From Oikopleura dioica (taxonomy: Eukaryota > Chordata > Appendicularia > Copelata > Oikopleuridae), in NCBI GenBank assembly GCA_907165135.1, contig OU015569.1:12524501-12588500 (forward strand): a DNA stretch of 64,000 nt, read 5' to 3'. Of this stretch, positions 1 to 11,500 are shown piece by piece. How positions within the stretch are numbered: the first letter of the stretch is position 1; each line of letters starts with the position of its first letter. The position numbers and the translations under genes were made by a program. The notes under the pieces were generated by a model. That model was not told where the DNA came from. It was given only the letters and a program-made list of their open reading frames with translations, and ran no database searches.

Positions 1-175
1 TCATATAATGATGCTAAAGAAAATTTACGAAACAAAAAGTTGTTGATATAAGAAACTTGGCTACGTAATAACTTTTCATATATTTCTCTTAATTCTTATG
101 TTTACTTTCAAAACGGATTAGACCAAACGCAATTCTTTGTCGTACCGATTAATTACAATTTGTATCACAATTTGA
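1..175. other. A/T-rich sequence before the first exon; no gene recognised
   Basis: The stretch is A/T-rich with stops in all frames. No signal-peptide exon could be found, so the true start of the lectin/VWD gene to its right is probably outside the window or in a short exon that I cannot define. Confidence 0.5.
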
Positions 176-3100
176 ATCTTGAAAAAGGACATTCGAAAAC
201 TCGCCAAAAACAAAGCCTACCAGGATCAAGAATTCGCCTACCACATCTCCCCAACTACGATGGACTACGATGAGGCTTTGGCGTATTGCTACCTTCGTGG
301 GAGCTGGCTCGCCCAACCTGACGGCGACAAGAACCGTTTTGGAGCGATGAGTGCTGCTCTTCACGAAAACCGATTCTACTGGTATCAAGGAGATGAATCC
401 TGCACTGCCACGTACGGAGGCTATCGATATAGCTACCGTCGAAACTGTCAAGAACAGTATCCTGCTGTTTGCGAGACAGGACAGTATACCGACAAGTGCT
501 ACCCAGCTTCAGGATCAGCTGGATTTGGACGGTGCACGGCCTGGGGTGATCCTCACTACACCACCTTTGACGGGGAATACCATCACTTTCAGGGAAGCTG
601 TGAATACACGATGGTCGAAGTCGACAGCGTTCAATACCCAAACATGCCTTGGTTCAAAATCGTCGCCGATCTCGACTACTTCAGAACGGGCGTGTACACG
701 CATACTCGCGGATTCACTTTCGAGTTCCCTGGCCAAGGCCAATCTCCCGATGAAATCCCACGATACGTCGTTTCCGCGGATGGTTGGCGCTGGCAAATGC
801 GCAGTGCTGTCCTCGAAGATCGTCAGCTTGGAGTTTCCTACACGAGATCGTTCTACGGAAATCCAGATTTTTACTTTTACGTCGGCTGGGATAGTGTCTA
901 TATTAGAACCTATTTTGACGTTAGGGCGTACTACAACGCTCGAAATGATGCAAAATTCGACATCTGGGTTCCTGATTGCTACAAAGACAACGTCAAGGGT
1001 CTCTGCGGCAATTTCAACGGACAGAAGTACGATGAGTTCAGCCAAACTAGTTTGACTCATCAAATGCACAACTGGAGAGATGTGCAGCAGGACCTTTGGA
1101 TTGGGCGACGAGTTTCGAAGTTCCCGACGAACGATGTCGCCAAATTCACGACTTCGAATGCGACGTTCATGTTTCCGACGCAATCAATTCCTGCCAGCCC
1201 ATCGACCCAGAGAATTCGGAAGGCCTCTTCAACGAGCACTGTTCCGTCGATCAGGCACCATTCAACACAGCTTGCGTTTTGGAAGTTTGCGACGGAACTG
1301 ATCGATGCAGCGCACTCCAATCCTACGCGAAAGCATGTCTCAACGATCTGGCACCAGAAGATCGCGCACCTGTCTGTGATTGGGCCGCTGAGTTCGGTTG
1401 CGAGCCAGAATGCGGCGCCAATTCCGAATTCGATGGCTGCGCGGATTCTTGTGCCGCCACTAGAACCTGCGAAAATCGTCATTTGGACGATTTCGAGCGA
1501 TGTCGAGGAGAAAATGAAATTGAAGGCTTTTGCGTCTGCGAAGACGGATACATTCTCGAAGATGGTGTCTGCATTCTCGAGTCAGACTGCGGCTGCAACT
1601 TTGACGGAAGCTACTACAAGCTCGGGGAAGAATTTTCAACCACTGAAGACAACTGTGAATGTACAAGCGGCGGTGTGGTTGTTTGCGTCCCCATCCCCTG
1701 CGAAGATAAAGAAAAAGGCACCTGCCGAGTCCACAGCGATCCATACATCGAGACCTTCGACGGCGTCGCCTACGATTTCCACGGAACCTGCCGCTACTCA
1801 CTCGCCAGCTACGAAGACACGCCTGCTCGAGCAGGATTCAATATTGATTTCAGCAACAGAAGAGAAGTTCAGTGGAATATTACTGAAGAAGAATGGGGCG
1901 ACGGATCTGTCCTTGACCAAGTTTGGCTCGAGTTCCATTCGAGTGACTACGCTTTTGGAGATTCAAAACGATACCTGCTCCATATCAATAACTTGGATAC
2001 TTCCGACGATTACCATAACACGAATCTCGATGTAAGACTTTTTGATCGAGCCACAGGGAAGGTTTTCTACAACGAAGATGTCAACCTTGACGATGTTTCG
2101 ATCGACATAGACGGCCAAGATGTCACTATCGTCCTGTGGAACGGCGTGGAGATCTTCTACGATCACGTGTATTGGGATATGACACTTAAAGTACCGAACT
2201 GCTTCAAGGACGCTATCTTCGGCCTTTGCGGAAACTGGGACGATTCACAAGCATCTGAGACACAAATTGCGTCCGATTACAAAACTGATCCGGACGCGCT
2301 CGGCGAAAGTTTCAAGACTCAGACTCTTCCATTCTGCTCTCACGGAAAGTACTTCGCCCCTGCGAGGCCCTTCCTGCTGACGAATTGAATGCTGTTGAGG
2401 AAAAATGCGCGGCTCTAGATGACAGCAACTCCGAAGCCGATGTCTTCCAATCCTGCGGCTTCCTCGACAAACACTACTATCACGACGGTTGCCTCTTCAA
2501 CGGTTGTATCAAGCGAGACTGGGCTTGTGGATTCATTCAATCTTACGCTCGAGGTTGTCTTGTCAGAAAGAATCCAGACAGCAGCGATTTTAAGACTGTC
2601 TGTTCTTGGCCCGAAGCAACTGGATGCGATCTAGAATGCCCAGCTGGTCAAGTTTTCAAAGGATGCACGAACAGATGCCTTGAACAACGAACTTGCGATG
2701 ACGTCGTCGATGGAATTTCAAATGAAGCTCGATGCGGCTCTCAACGCGCCATCTACGCAATGTGTGGCTGCCCGGACGGACAAGTGATGCACGAAGGCGA
2801 GTGTATCAACGAAGACGCATGTCCACGTGATTGTGTTGCGACAGAAGTGGCTACTTGCAGAGTTTGGGGAGATCCACATTACGAAACATTTGATGGAGAA
2901 TTTCACCATTTCCAAGGAGCTTGCAGATACACATTTGCTGAATCGAAGGGCGATGATGAGTTCCGTAACGTTCCCGCGTTTAAACTCGAAGTTGGTCAAG
3001 AAAGATGTGGCAATTGGAACGGTGAAACACCAGTATCCTGCCTAAGAAGATGGACATTTGAGTTCCCGGCAGAAGGCCAGACAAAAGATGAAACTCCTCG

Positions 3101-6100
3101 CTACATTTTATCTGTTGATAGTAGTCGAACTGTTCTTGAAGATCGATGGACCGGTGCTTCCTACACAAACAATATAGAAACCGATGACTTTACATTCGAA
3201 ACTTCGCCGAGAATTAGAGTTACAACCTGGTTCGGCGCTCTTATTTCTAATGCGGGATATCATATCCTCGATTTCACACTTCCAAATTGCTATATGGATC
3301 ATGTGGACGGTCTTTGCGGGAACTACGATGGTGTAAAATACGATAAATTCGATGAAGTCGCGTCGAAATTTTCGGAATTGGATTTTTCAAACTGGACTGC
3401 TTATCAATCAGAACTCATTGAATGGGCAAATGATTTCGCTGAGCCTGACCCACGATGCAGAGAAGTTGTCGATTTCGAATGCGATGATATCGATGAGGTA
3501 ACCGACATGTGCGTCCCTCTCGACAAAAATATCCCCGGAGGAGTCTTCCACGATTGCACCGCTGATAAGAACGCCGCCTATCTCAGCTGTCTCATTGATG
3601 GCTGCGGGGATCGCTCTTCTCTTTGCGACTCTCTTGCCAACTACGCCAAGACTTGTTTGAACACAATTCCCGCTCATCTTCGCGGTAATGTCTGCTCTTG
3701 GGCCAGCGAAACTGGCTGTGAAAAGGAATGCGGAGCTAATAGCCAGTTCGAGGGTTGTGCAAGCACTTGCGCCGCCACACGAACTTGCGTCAATCGACAC
3801 ATGTCGGATGCCGAACGATGCGGATCGACAATTGACGAATTTGACAGCATGTGCGTCTGCGAGCCCGGATATATTCTCGATGGCGACAGCTGCATCCTCG
3901 AAGAAGATTGCGGATGCGTCTGGGACCACAATGGCGTCTACTACTCACAAGGTTCGACGTTCTCTACCGACGAAGAGAACTGCGAGTGTACTTCCGATGG
4001 AGTCGTTTGCACACCAATTCCGTGCGAAAACAGGGGAACTGCATATTGCCGAGCTCACAATGATCCTTACATCAGAACTTTCGACGGCTACCAGTACGGT
4101 TTCCACGGTGATTGCCGCTACAATCTAGCTAGTGCACCTGATCGCGACGACGTTCCTGGCTTCAACGTAGACATCAAAAATCGAAAACCGTGGCTTCCGT
4201 TTATCGGCGCTGTTACGGACCAGATCTGGTTCGACTTCCACGGACGCGATTATGTTGCTGGCGATGCGAAAAAGTATTCTCTTTACATTCGCAACGTAGA
4301 TGACAGCGATGACTACAGAAGAGCTCGATTTGAAGTTACTCTAGAAGACAATGAAACAGGAGAGAAAATTATCGACGCCGTTTCAGAAATTAGCAGAACA
4401 GAAACGATTGTCACTGATGATTACGAGATCTATCTCTATCGATCGTCATCAGATGGCCCAAATATTTACAGTGTGTACGTCAAAACCTGGAATGGCTTGA
4501 GAGCCCAATTCTACTACAGTTCTTGGTCCTTCTATCTTTGGGTCAATGGGTGCTACAAGAATGAGATGGCCGGTCTTTGCGGTAACTACGACGGCGATTA
4601 CTCTGATGAGCGTCTTCTCAGGGCTGATTACGAAGCTGACGGAGCCTCCTTTGGAGATCGGTTCCAAACTGATGATGATGAAACTTGCTCGCACGGCGGG
4701 CGATTGACTCCTTGCGAAGACCTATCGACAACAGAATACAATGCTGCGTACTCGAGATGTGAAGCTGTTCGTCAACCGACTCTCCGACACCCACTTTCCA
4801 GTTTCTATCGAAATATCTTCAGCGGCTGTGAGTTCCTTGGCGATCGAACAGAAGTTCATGAAGCTTGTCTTTTCAACAGCTGCGTCAAAGACGGCCTCCA
4901 ATGTGGTATCATCGGCGAGTACGCTTCCGCGTGCCTCGAGAGGAAGACTCCTGGAACCGCCGATTTCGATCGAATCTGCAATTGGGCAGCGGCTACGAAC
5001 TGCGAAGAGGAATGCCCAGCGGATCAAGTTTACAAAGGATGCACCAACAGCTGCTTCGAAGCGCAGACTTGCGAAGACGTCGCTCGCGGTGTTAGCAAAG
5101 AAGATCGATGCGGCACCGACAATGTGATCCAAGGAATGTGCGGATGCCCAGAAGGCCAAGTTCTCGAGGACGGAGCTTGTGTTGACGAGACTTCATGCGG
5201 ATGCATCACTGCCGACGGACTTTACGTCCGAATCGGAGAGGAGGTTGAAGGCTCTGGAGAGCTCTGCACTTGCACCGAAGAAGGCATGGAGTGCGTTGAA
5301 ACTGGTCCTTGCACTGTCTTCATCGGCAATACTCCTGAGATGATTACCCAAAAGGAAAACATGGCAGACGTCGACATTTCGAAGCCATTCAAAGTTAGCC
5401 TTCAATTCGATTGCAGCAACAATGACTTCAGCACCGGTTATATCATGCAAATCACTGATACAGAAAAGCCAAGATTCAGTAGCTCCGTGGTGGATCCGGA
5501 CTCGGCGCAGATAGAAGACCCTCGATTTTCATCAAGTGACCGCCCACTTGCCGCTATAGCCCGCAATCAAGAATTAGTTTGGTTTGCGATGTAAGTTGAG
5601 ATTGTTATGCGTGGCTATTTTAATAACTTAAGTGATTATAACTTCATCTTTTCAATGTTGAAAATTAACGATTCTTTAAGTGGCGTGGACGATAGCACAG
5701 ACTTCACAGACGGCGATTTCGATAATTATATACCATCGTACATCCAACATTGGGCTGGAGGATTTGGTGTCGCTACGAGTTGGGCAGCCGGTTGTCCAGG
5801 AGAAGGCTGGACGACTTTCGAGTTCGAGCGCAGCTTCGACGAAGATACGGGCTTGTGGACTAACACTTGGACCGCCGACGGGGAACTAATTCTCTCGACA
5901 ACCAACAGCGATGATCAATGGCACGCTGGATACGATTTCCACATCGGACTCGGCAGTGAAGAACACTGGATAGGCGCTGAAATCGAAATTAAAAATTTCA
6001 AACTGTGCTTATGCAGCCAAACATTCATCGGCCCAGTTCCGGAAGTTTCTGGTGCAAGAGACAACCTCGCTCAGATCGACGTCTCCAAGCCATTCAAGAC

Positions 6101-6758
6101 CAGCTTCGAGATGGATTGCAACGATGATTTCTCAAATGGTTACCTGTTTCACATAACAGATCGGGAAACCTTTCGATTCGGCGGCCCCAGCGTCGGCCCT
6201 GCTGAATTGGAGAAGAAAAAGAAGAATAAAAAGAAGAGAAACTTGGAAGACGAGGAGTCAAAACTTTCCACTGCGGATAAACCTCTTGCTATGCTATACA
6301 TGAGTAGAAACTTTATCTACTTTACGATGTGAGTGAAATTTTATACCGTAATCATTAATTCTGAATAACTGGAATTCCAATTATTTTTTTATGTAAAATT
6401 TACTATTATTTCTAGTGGCCTCGGTACCAGCAGATCATTCACTAGTTACGATTTTGAAACCCATAATGGACCATTTGTCCAGACTTTGGGATTCGACATA
6501 TATTCCATTTGGCTAAGCGGTTGCCCAGCTGACGGTTGGGCAACGTATGAGTTCGAGCACAGCTTCGACGAAGAAACAAACTTGTGGACAAACACTTGGA
6601 GAATCGATGGAGTTCCAGTCATCTCTACAACTAACAGTGATGCCGAATGGAACGCCGGAAACAATTACTGGATGGGACTCGGCGACGGTGCCGGAGCTAA
6701 CTGGGGCAGCACCGACATTAAAATCAAGAATTTCGTCCTCGACTGCTCAGAGCAATAA
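176..6758 (+). CDS. Secreted CTLD + four VWD-C8-TIL units glycoprotein (5' partial)
   Basis: Large cysteine-rich extracellular protein. It opens without an ATG (frame open from 176), so the start and signal peptide are missing. Order: C-type lectin-like domain ending in YPAVCE (about 230-475); VWD1 (WGDPHYTTFDG, ~540); C8 and TIL (~1230-1600); VWD2 (HSDPYIETFDG, ~1735); C8/TIL (~2450-2820); VWD3 (WGDPHYETFDG, ~2865); C8/TIL (~3550-3915); VWD4 (HNDPYIRTFDG, ~4060); C8/TIL (~4830-5215); then two copies of a C-terminal module without cysteine clusters. Units 1 and 3, and 2 and 4, resemble each other most, so a D-D pair was duplicated. Introns 5591-5680 and 6329-6415 (GT-AG) join in frame; stop TAA 6756-6758. 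Frame breaks at 1095-1097 and 2357-2360 are each explained by one missing homopolymer base. The architecture recalls mucin/tectorin/SCO-spondin-type matrix proteins; in an appendicularian, a house or epithelial matrix protein is possible. The family call is firm, the role is inference. Confidence 0.85.
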
Positions 6759-6959
6759 TTTCACGTGAACTTAATTCTCCCTCTGCAGACATTTCCTTCC
6801 TTGTATTTCTTCCCAAATACAATGTTTATTCACATAACATACGCATAACAATGTTTATTCATATAACATAAAATACAATGTGCTTACAGCGGCAGAAATT
6901 TCTTAAAATTATGGTCTTTACTCTAGACCGAAAATAGGAAATAGCAACATAGAAATCCT

Positions 6960-7167
6960 ATTTTGAGGATCAGGTTTTGATTGGTTGATAGGCCAAATGC
7001 AGCGATCATATTGGCTGCCATAAAACCATGCATGTGTTATGCTATCATAGGATAAATTAACTTTGAAACGATTAGTTTGGAGAAATTAATTTTGGAAGTA
7101 GATTTTTGGCAGCCAATAAGATTGCTGCATCTGGCCTCCCGGCCAATTAAAACCTTATCCTCAAAAT
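6960..7167. repeat. Fold-back (MITE-like) element
   Basis: About 208 bp whose ends are inverted copies: the left end reads ATTTTGAGGATCAGG and the right end reads CCTTATCCTCAAAAT. The arms continue inwards, both carrying a CCAAT/ATTGG motif and GGCTGCCA/TGGCAGCC. No coding capacity. No clear target duplication was found. Confidence 0.7.
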
Positions 7168-7640
7168 CCGCTTCCAAAATTAATCTCTCCAAAAAACTCT
7201 GAAAGACCAGAAGAAATTTATGAGAATCTATCGTCGTTTGAAATCAAGGAAGAGAATTTATGGAATGTCACTTTTTATCCGCGTATTACGGTGCTTGAAG
7301 CCCTGACAGGCTCAGAATCGATGCAAAAGTTCATGAGAAACCAAAATTTGCGGAAGATTTGAGAGGAAGCTGAATAGAAGGCCTCTTTGTCTCGACAGTT
7401 ATCCGCCGCCAGTTAATTTTAACATTTGTCCAAAATGAAAGTAATGTGTGTGTCTAGCTCAGCTTCAAATCGCTGCAGTTATTTCGCTCGATCTGACGTT
7501 TTTTCCTATCCAAACTATCAGTTCCGGAAAACAAAAGAAACCAGAGAAAAAATTTAAGAGTTTTTGTTTGTATTTTTTTGAAAAGATGCGCAGCGGAAGA
7601 TCACTACTAAGAAGAACACATGATGATCAAGTATGAAATC

Positions 7641-7935
7641 AATTAAGGGTGTCGGTATTGCTTTCATTTTTTAAAAATCAAAGTGATATCGACACCCTTA
7701 ATGGTTTATTTCCTTATTTGTCCCCTTAAATATTTTAGTGTGCTAATATTTAAGGGGATAGATGTCATTAAGGGGGTCAAAAATGAATTTAATTAAGGGT
7801 GTCAGTATTGCGTTCATTCTTGAAAAATTAAAGGGATATTGACACCCTTAATCGTTGATAGTATCAACAAGATATCCTTATTTGTCCCCTTAAATATTTC
7901 AATGTACTAATATTTAAGGTGATAGATGTCATTAA
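7641..7935. repeat. Two tandem hairpin units with TTAAGGGTGTC ends
   Basis: A ~150-bp unit occurs twice. Each begins with a 62-bp hairpin (7641-7702 and 7791-7852) bounded by AATTAAGGGTGTC and GACACCCTTAAT, followed by a second small hairpin with TTTGTCCCCTTAAATATT and its inverted partner. The ends match the GTGACACCCTTATT family found elsewhere in the window. Confidence 0.7.
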
Positions 7936-8506
7936 CACGAGTTTTTTGTTGACTCTAATTGTTTGCTTCTTATGATGATGACCCCGTTAAGAAGTGTAAA
8001 GCTTATAGTTCTTGAAGATCCAAAATTCAAATTTAAGGGGGTAGACCTTGCGGCTAAGGTAAATAAAATGAAGAACAATTTGGAAGAACTCCAAATTGGG
8101 ATAATGAAATAAGGGTGTATCTACGTCAAGACAAAAATATCGGCTTTATAGCGTCTACAAGTTTTAGCTGAATGTCTTTTTGTTTTATAATTCCTGAATT
8201 CAGTCTTTGCCCAGTTTTTGTATTTATTCTGAAGTCTTAAAACTCTTACAGAAGTCTTAAAATTGAATGCTTCTCCTTTTTTCAGCAGAAGTTTTAAGCA
8301 AGAGAAATGCGCGTTACGACATGCTAGTCTAACTCATTTGGCCATGACGTGGTTACAAATTTGATGGGAATGTGTTTGTCTTTGGGCATTGTTTGTATTC
8401 CGGAATAAACAAATTTGCATTTTGGCTCCCGCGTTAGAAAGTTAGAGACGTTTTATTGCCCCTTCAGATCCATTTTCGTTTACTACCGAACGAATCCCTC
8501 GACTTG

Positions 8507-11500
8507 ATGGCGCTAGACTTCCAGAAACTATCCAAGGATGATAGAGAAGAAATACGCAACTGCATGGGCCAGGAAATGCTTTTACCACTAACCTAAAAGG
8601 TTGCAAGAAAAATCATGAAGATAACGGTTTTTAGGAGATAGACATCATAAATACCTCTTTTTCTCTAAAAATAAGCATAAGGAAGCCCTTAATTTATCCT
8701 GCCAAAAGAAAATAATATTCTTTATTTAGTAAAAATTTCTTTTATAAAAATTATTTTTGCGGTTAAAACAACTAAATATAGAATATTATTTTCTTTTGCT
8801 TGGCTAAATTATTAATTAAGGGTCTCCTAGTGTTAATCTTTAGAGAAAAAACGGTATTTATGACTGCTATCCCAAAATTGGAACAAAATCATAAACAAAA
8901 TGGTTTTAGGGGATAGAAATCATAAATACCGCCTTTTCTCTAAAAATTAACACTAGGAGACCCTTAATTTAGCCAAGCAAAAAATAATATTCTTTATTAC
9001 GTTGTTCTGGCAGCGAAAATAATTTTTATTAAGGGAATTTTTACTAAATAAAGAATATTATTTTCATTTGGCAGGATAAATTAAGGGCCTCCTTATGCTA
9101 ATTTAGAGGAAGAAAGCGCTATTTATGATTTCTATCCCCTAAAACCGTTTTGTTTATAATTTATAACTTAGAATACATCTTACTTGAATCTTTCTGGTCG
9201 ATAAAAATAAGGGTATCCCCTTGTTTAGTTCAAAAGCATTGATTGAAGGATCTGGCCCAGGAAACAGAAAGCGCCTTCGACACATATACCTACGGCTTCA
9301 GCAAGAGCTCTGGAATCAATTACGTGAGAAAGACTATGTTCCAAGACCACAAATTCGACGAGGAAACTTTATCCAAAATTGCTGACATGATGGATGCAGA
9401 AAACGACGGTGCGTATTTTCCCTCCTTTTGGTTTAATTTGGGAAAGAGCCAGGTGCGGCGGAAGGAAACTAGGGGACAGTCCATCTTTCCGTCTTCGCTG
9501 GATGTTTGCTCCCATCACTTATCGTATTTATCCTTTAGAAATTCCACCCTTTGATCTGGACATGTTCGTCCGCCATCTCAAAGAACTGATAGCTGCTCCC
9601 GCTCACCTGAAAATCTACGCCCTCGCCCGCAAAATCCTCAAGCACGAGCATCAGCGCCCCTTCGCCGAGCGCGTGCCCGACCTCGCCGAGACCAAACTGA
9701 CACTCGTTATCAAGAATCCGGATGAGCCGGGCTTCTCCCTCGCCGGCGGGGCTGAAAATGGCCTCTCCATTTTCGTCGACGATGTTTCTTTCAATCTGAA
9801 GACAAGGAAGTCGACCATGAATCCCTTTGGAAAGAAGCTGCAAATTGGCGATCAGATTCTTTCAGGAATCGGTTCAAATTCTCATTTTCGTGATTATCAG
9901 CTCTCAATTTGATTGTCAGCTAAATCGAGAATCGCATCTAAGTCAATAAATACTCGTTGGACAAATGCACTCTGGAGCAATCGCTGGAAATCTTCAAGAA
10001 GCAAGCTTCTGAAGCCATTCTCAAGGGCACCCGTTTAAAGCTGACAAGTATGTTTGACCACTTGTCAACGGAAGCTCTTAAAAATTTTATAACATTTACT
10101 GTACGTAATTCTCACACGATTAACTTTAGTTCGCCCCTGCGGCTACTACCCCGTCATCGAAAGCGGCAAAGACGTCAGGTGGGAATTCAACGGCGCGTAC
10201 GACTACAAGAACGAAATTACCACAGTGCTGATTCAGCTTGGCTCGGACGAAAAACACGGCCTGGGCGTGATGGAACATGTTGGGAAATATGTTATCCACA
10301 GGATTCAGGTAACCCTGTCCACTAATCGCAAAACAAATATTAAAACAGACAGTTTGTTTAAAAGGGGCTCTTCTTTTTAAATTTGATTAGATTGACATCT
10401 TTTAATTAAGGACTTTTCCATCAACTTCTATCCGGCCTTCTGATTGGTCAATAAAGGAGGTACTTGTTTCAGCCAATCAGAAGCTTGATGAAAAAGGTCG
10501 CTATTATGGATAAGCTCTGTAGAAAAATAAAAACGAGAAAAATATTAATGACGAAATATTGGACCTTCGATTTGAATTATTTTAAATGATCATCGATATA
10601 TTTAAGCCTGGCGCTGTAGCAGACAAAATCGGCCTCAAAGTCGGCGACAAAATAGAACGACTAGACGGCGAATCCTTGGCGAAAAAGTCGATGCACGATG
10701 TAACGATTGCCTTGAAAAAGAAAGAAGTCTCGTTTTCGTTCAAAACCGCCAGCAGAAATGAGCTAGAAACATTCCTCGAGGACTTGAAGAGCTCGCGCAA
10801 GGCAACAGATTATCAAAAGACGATTCTGGCGATTCAGCAGCGCATCGGAATCAAGCCAGAGACGGAAACCAACGACAAAACAAATTTTCTGGGGAGCAAC
10901 GAGACGACAAGCAAGGTACGTTCAATTTACGAACAAACAACAAATTGCGAACTCTCGACACTTTGTTTGAGCAAATCAACATTATCACAAATTCGGCGAG
11001 ATTCTTAAGCCTTGCTCAAAGATTGATGCCTGCCAACTTGCTTCAAAACAAGTTGAAACTTTGTTGACAAAACATAGTCACAACTTGTGATTCACAAGGG
11101 TGTAGCGGGCTACCCAAAAAGGACTGTTCGTCTGAACATTTTTCTCGGTTAGGGGTTAGGGTTAGGGGATATAGAGGTACTCACTGAGGGTTTCCGGGGG
11201 GGGAGCAAAGCCCCCTGTGTTAAGCCTTAGGGGGGGTCCCAAAGGGCTAAGGCTTAGGGGCTCCCCGACTGATAACCCCCTACTACCCCTTTCGTCGAAG
11301 GTTCGAATCGAACCTACTGTAACAAATCAACATCCATATCGTTCGGTGTAGCGGGGCTATCGGTCGGGTCAGGCCTAACCGTAAGGCCCTTAGGGTGTCC
11401 CGGGGGCGTAGCCCACCGGGTTAGGCTTAGGAATAGGGCTGCCTCACTTCTGACCCCTACTACCATATCGCTCGTAGCCTACGAGTCGTAGGGCATCTAC

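Larger units (their letters stand above)
6759..8506. other. Spacer between the VWD gene and the harmonin-like gene
   Basis: No credible coding exon seen. It holds the 3' flank of the VWD gene (AATAAA-like A/T-rich sequence near 6820-6880), a fold-back element at 6960-7167, and a duplicated hairpin unit at 7641-7935. The short open frame at 7448-7636 has no recognisable features and is treated as chance. Confidence 0.6.

Noticed and set aside
11290-11312. tRNA-like B box GGTTCGAATCGAACC
   Set aside because: It is just a local palindrome in a G-rich tandem repeat; no A box, acceptor stem or anticodon arm could be placed.
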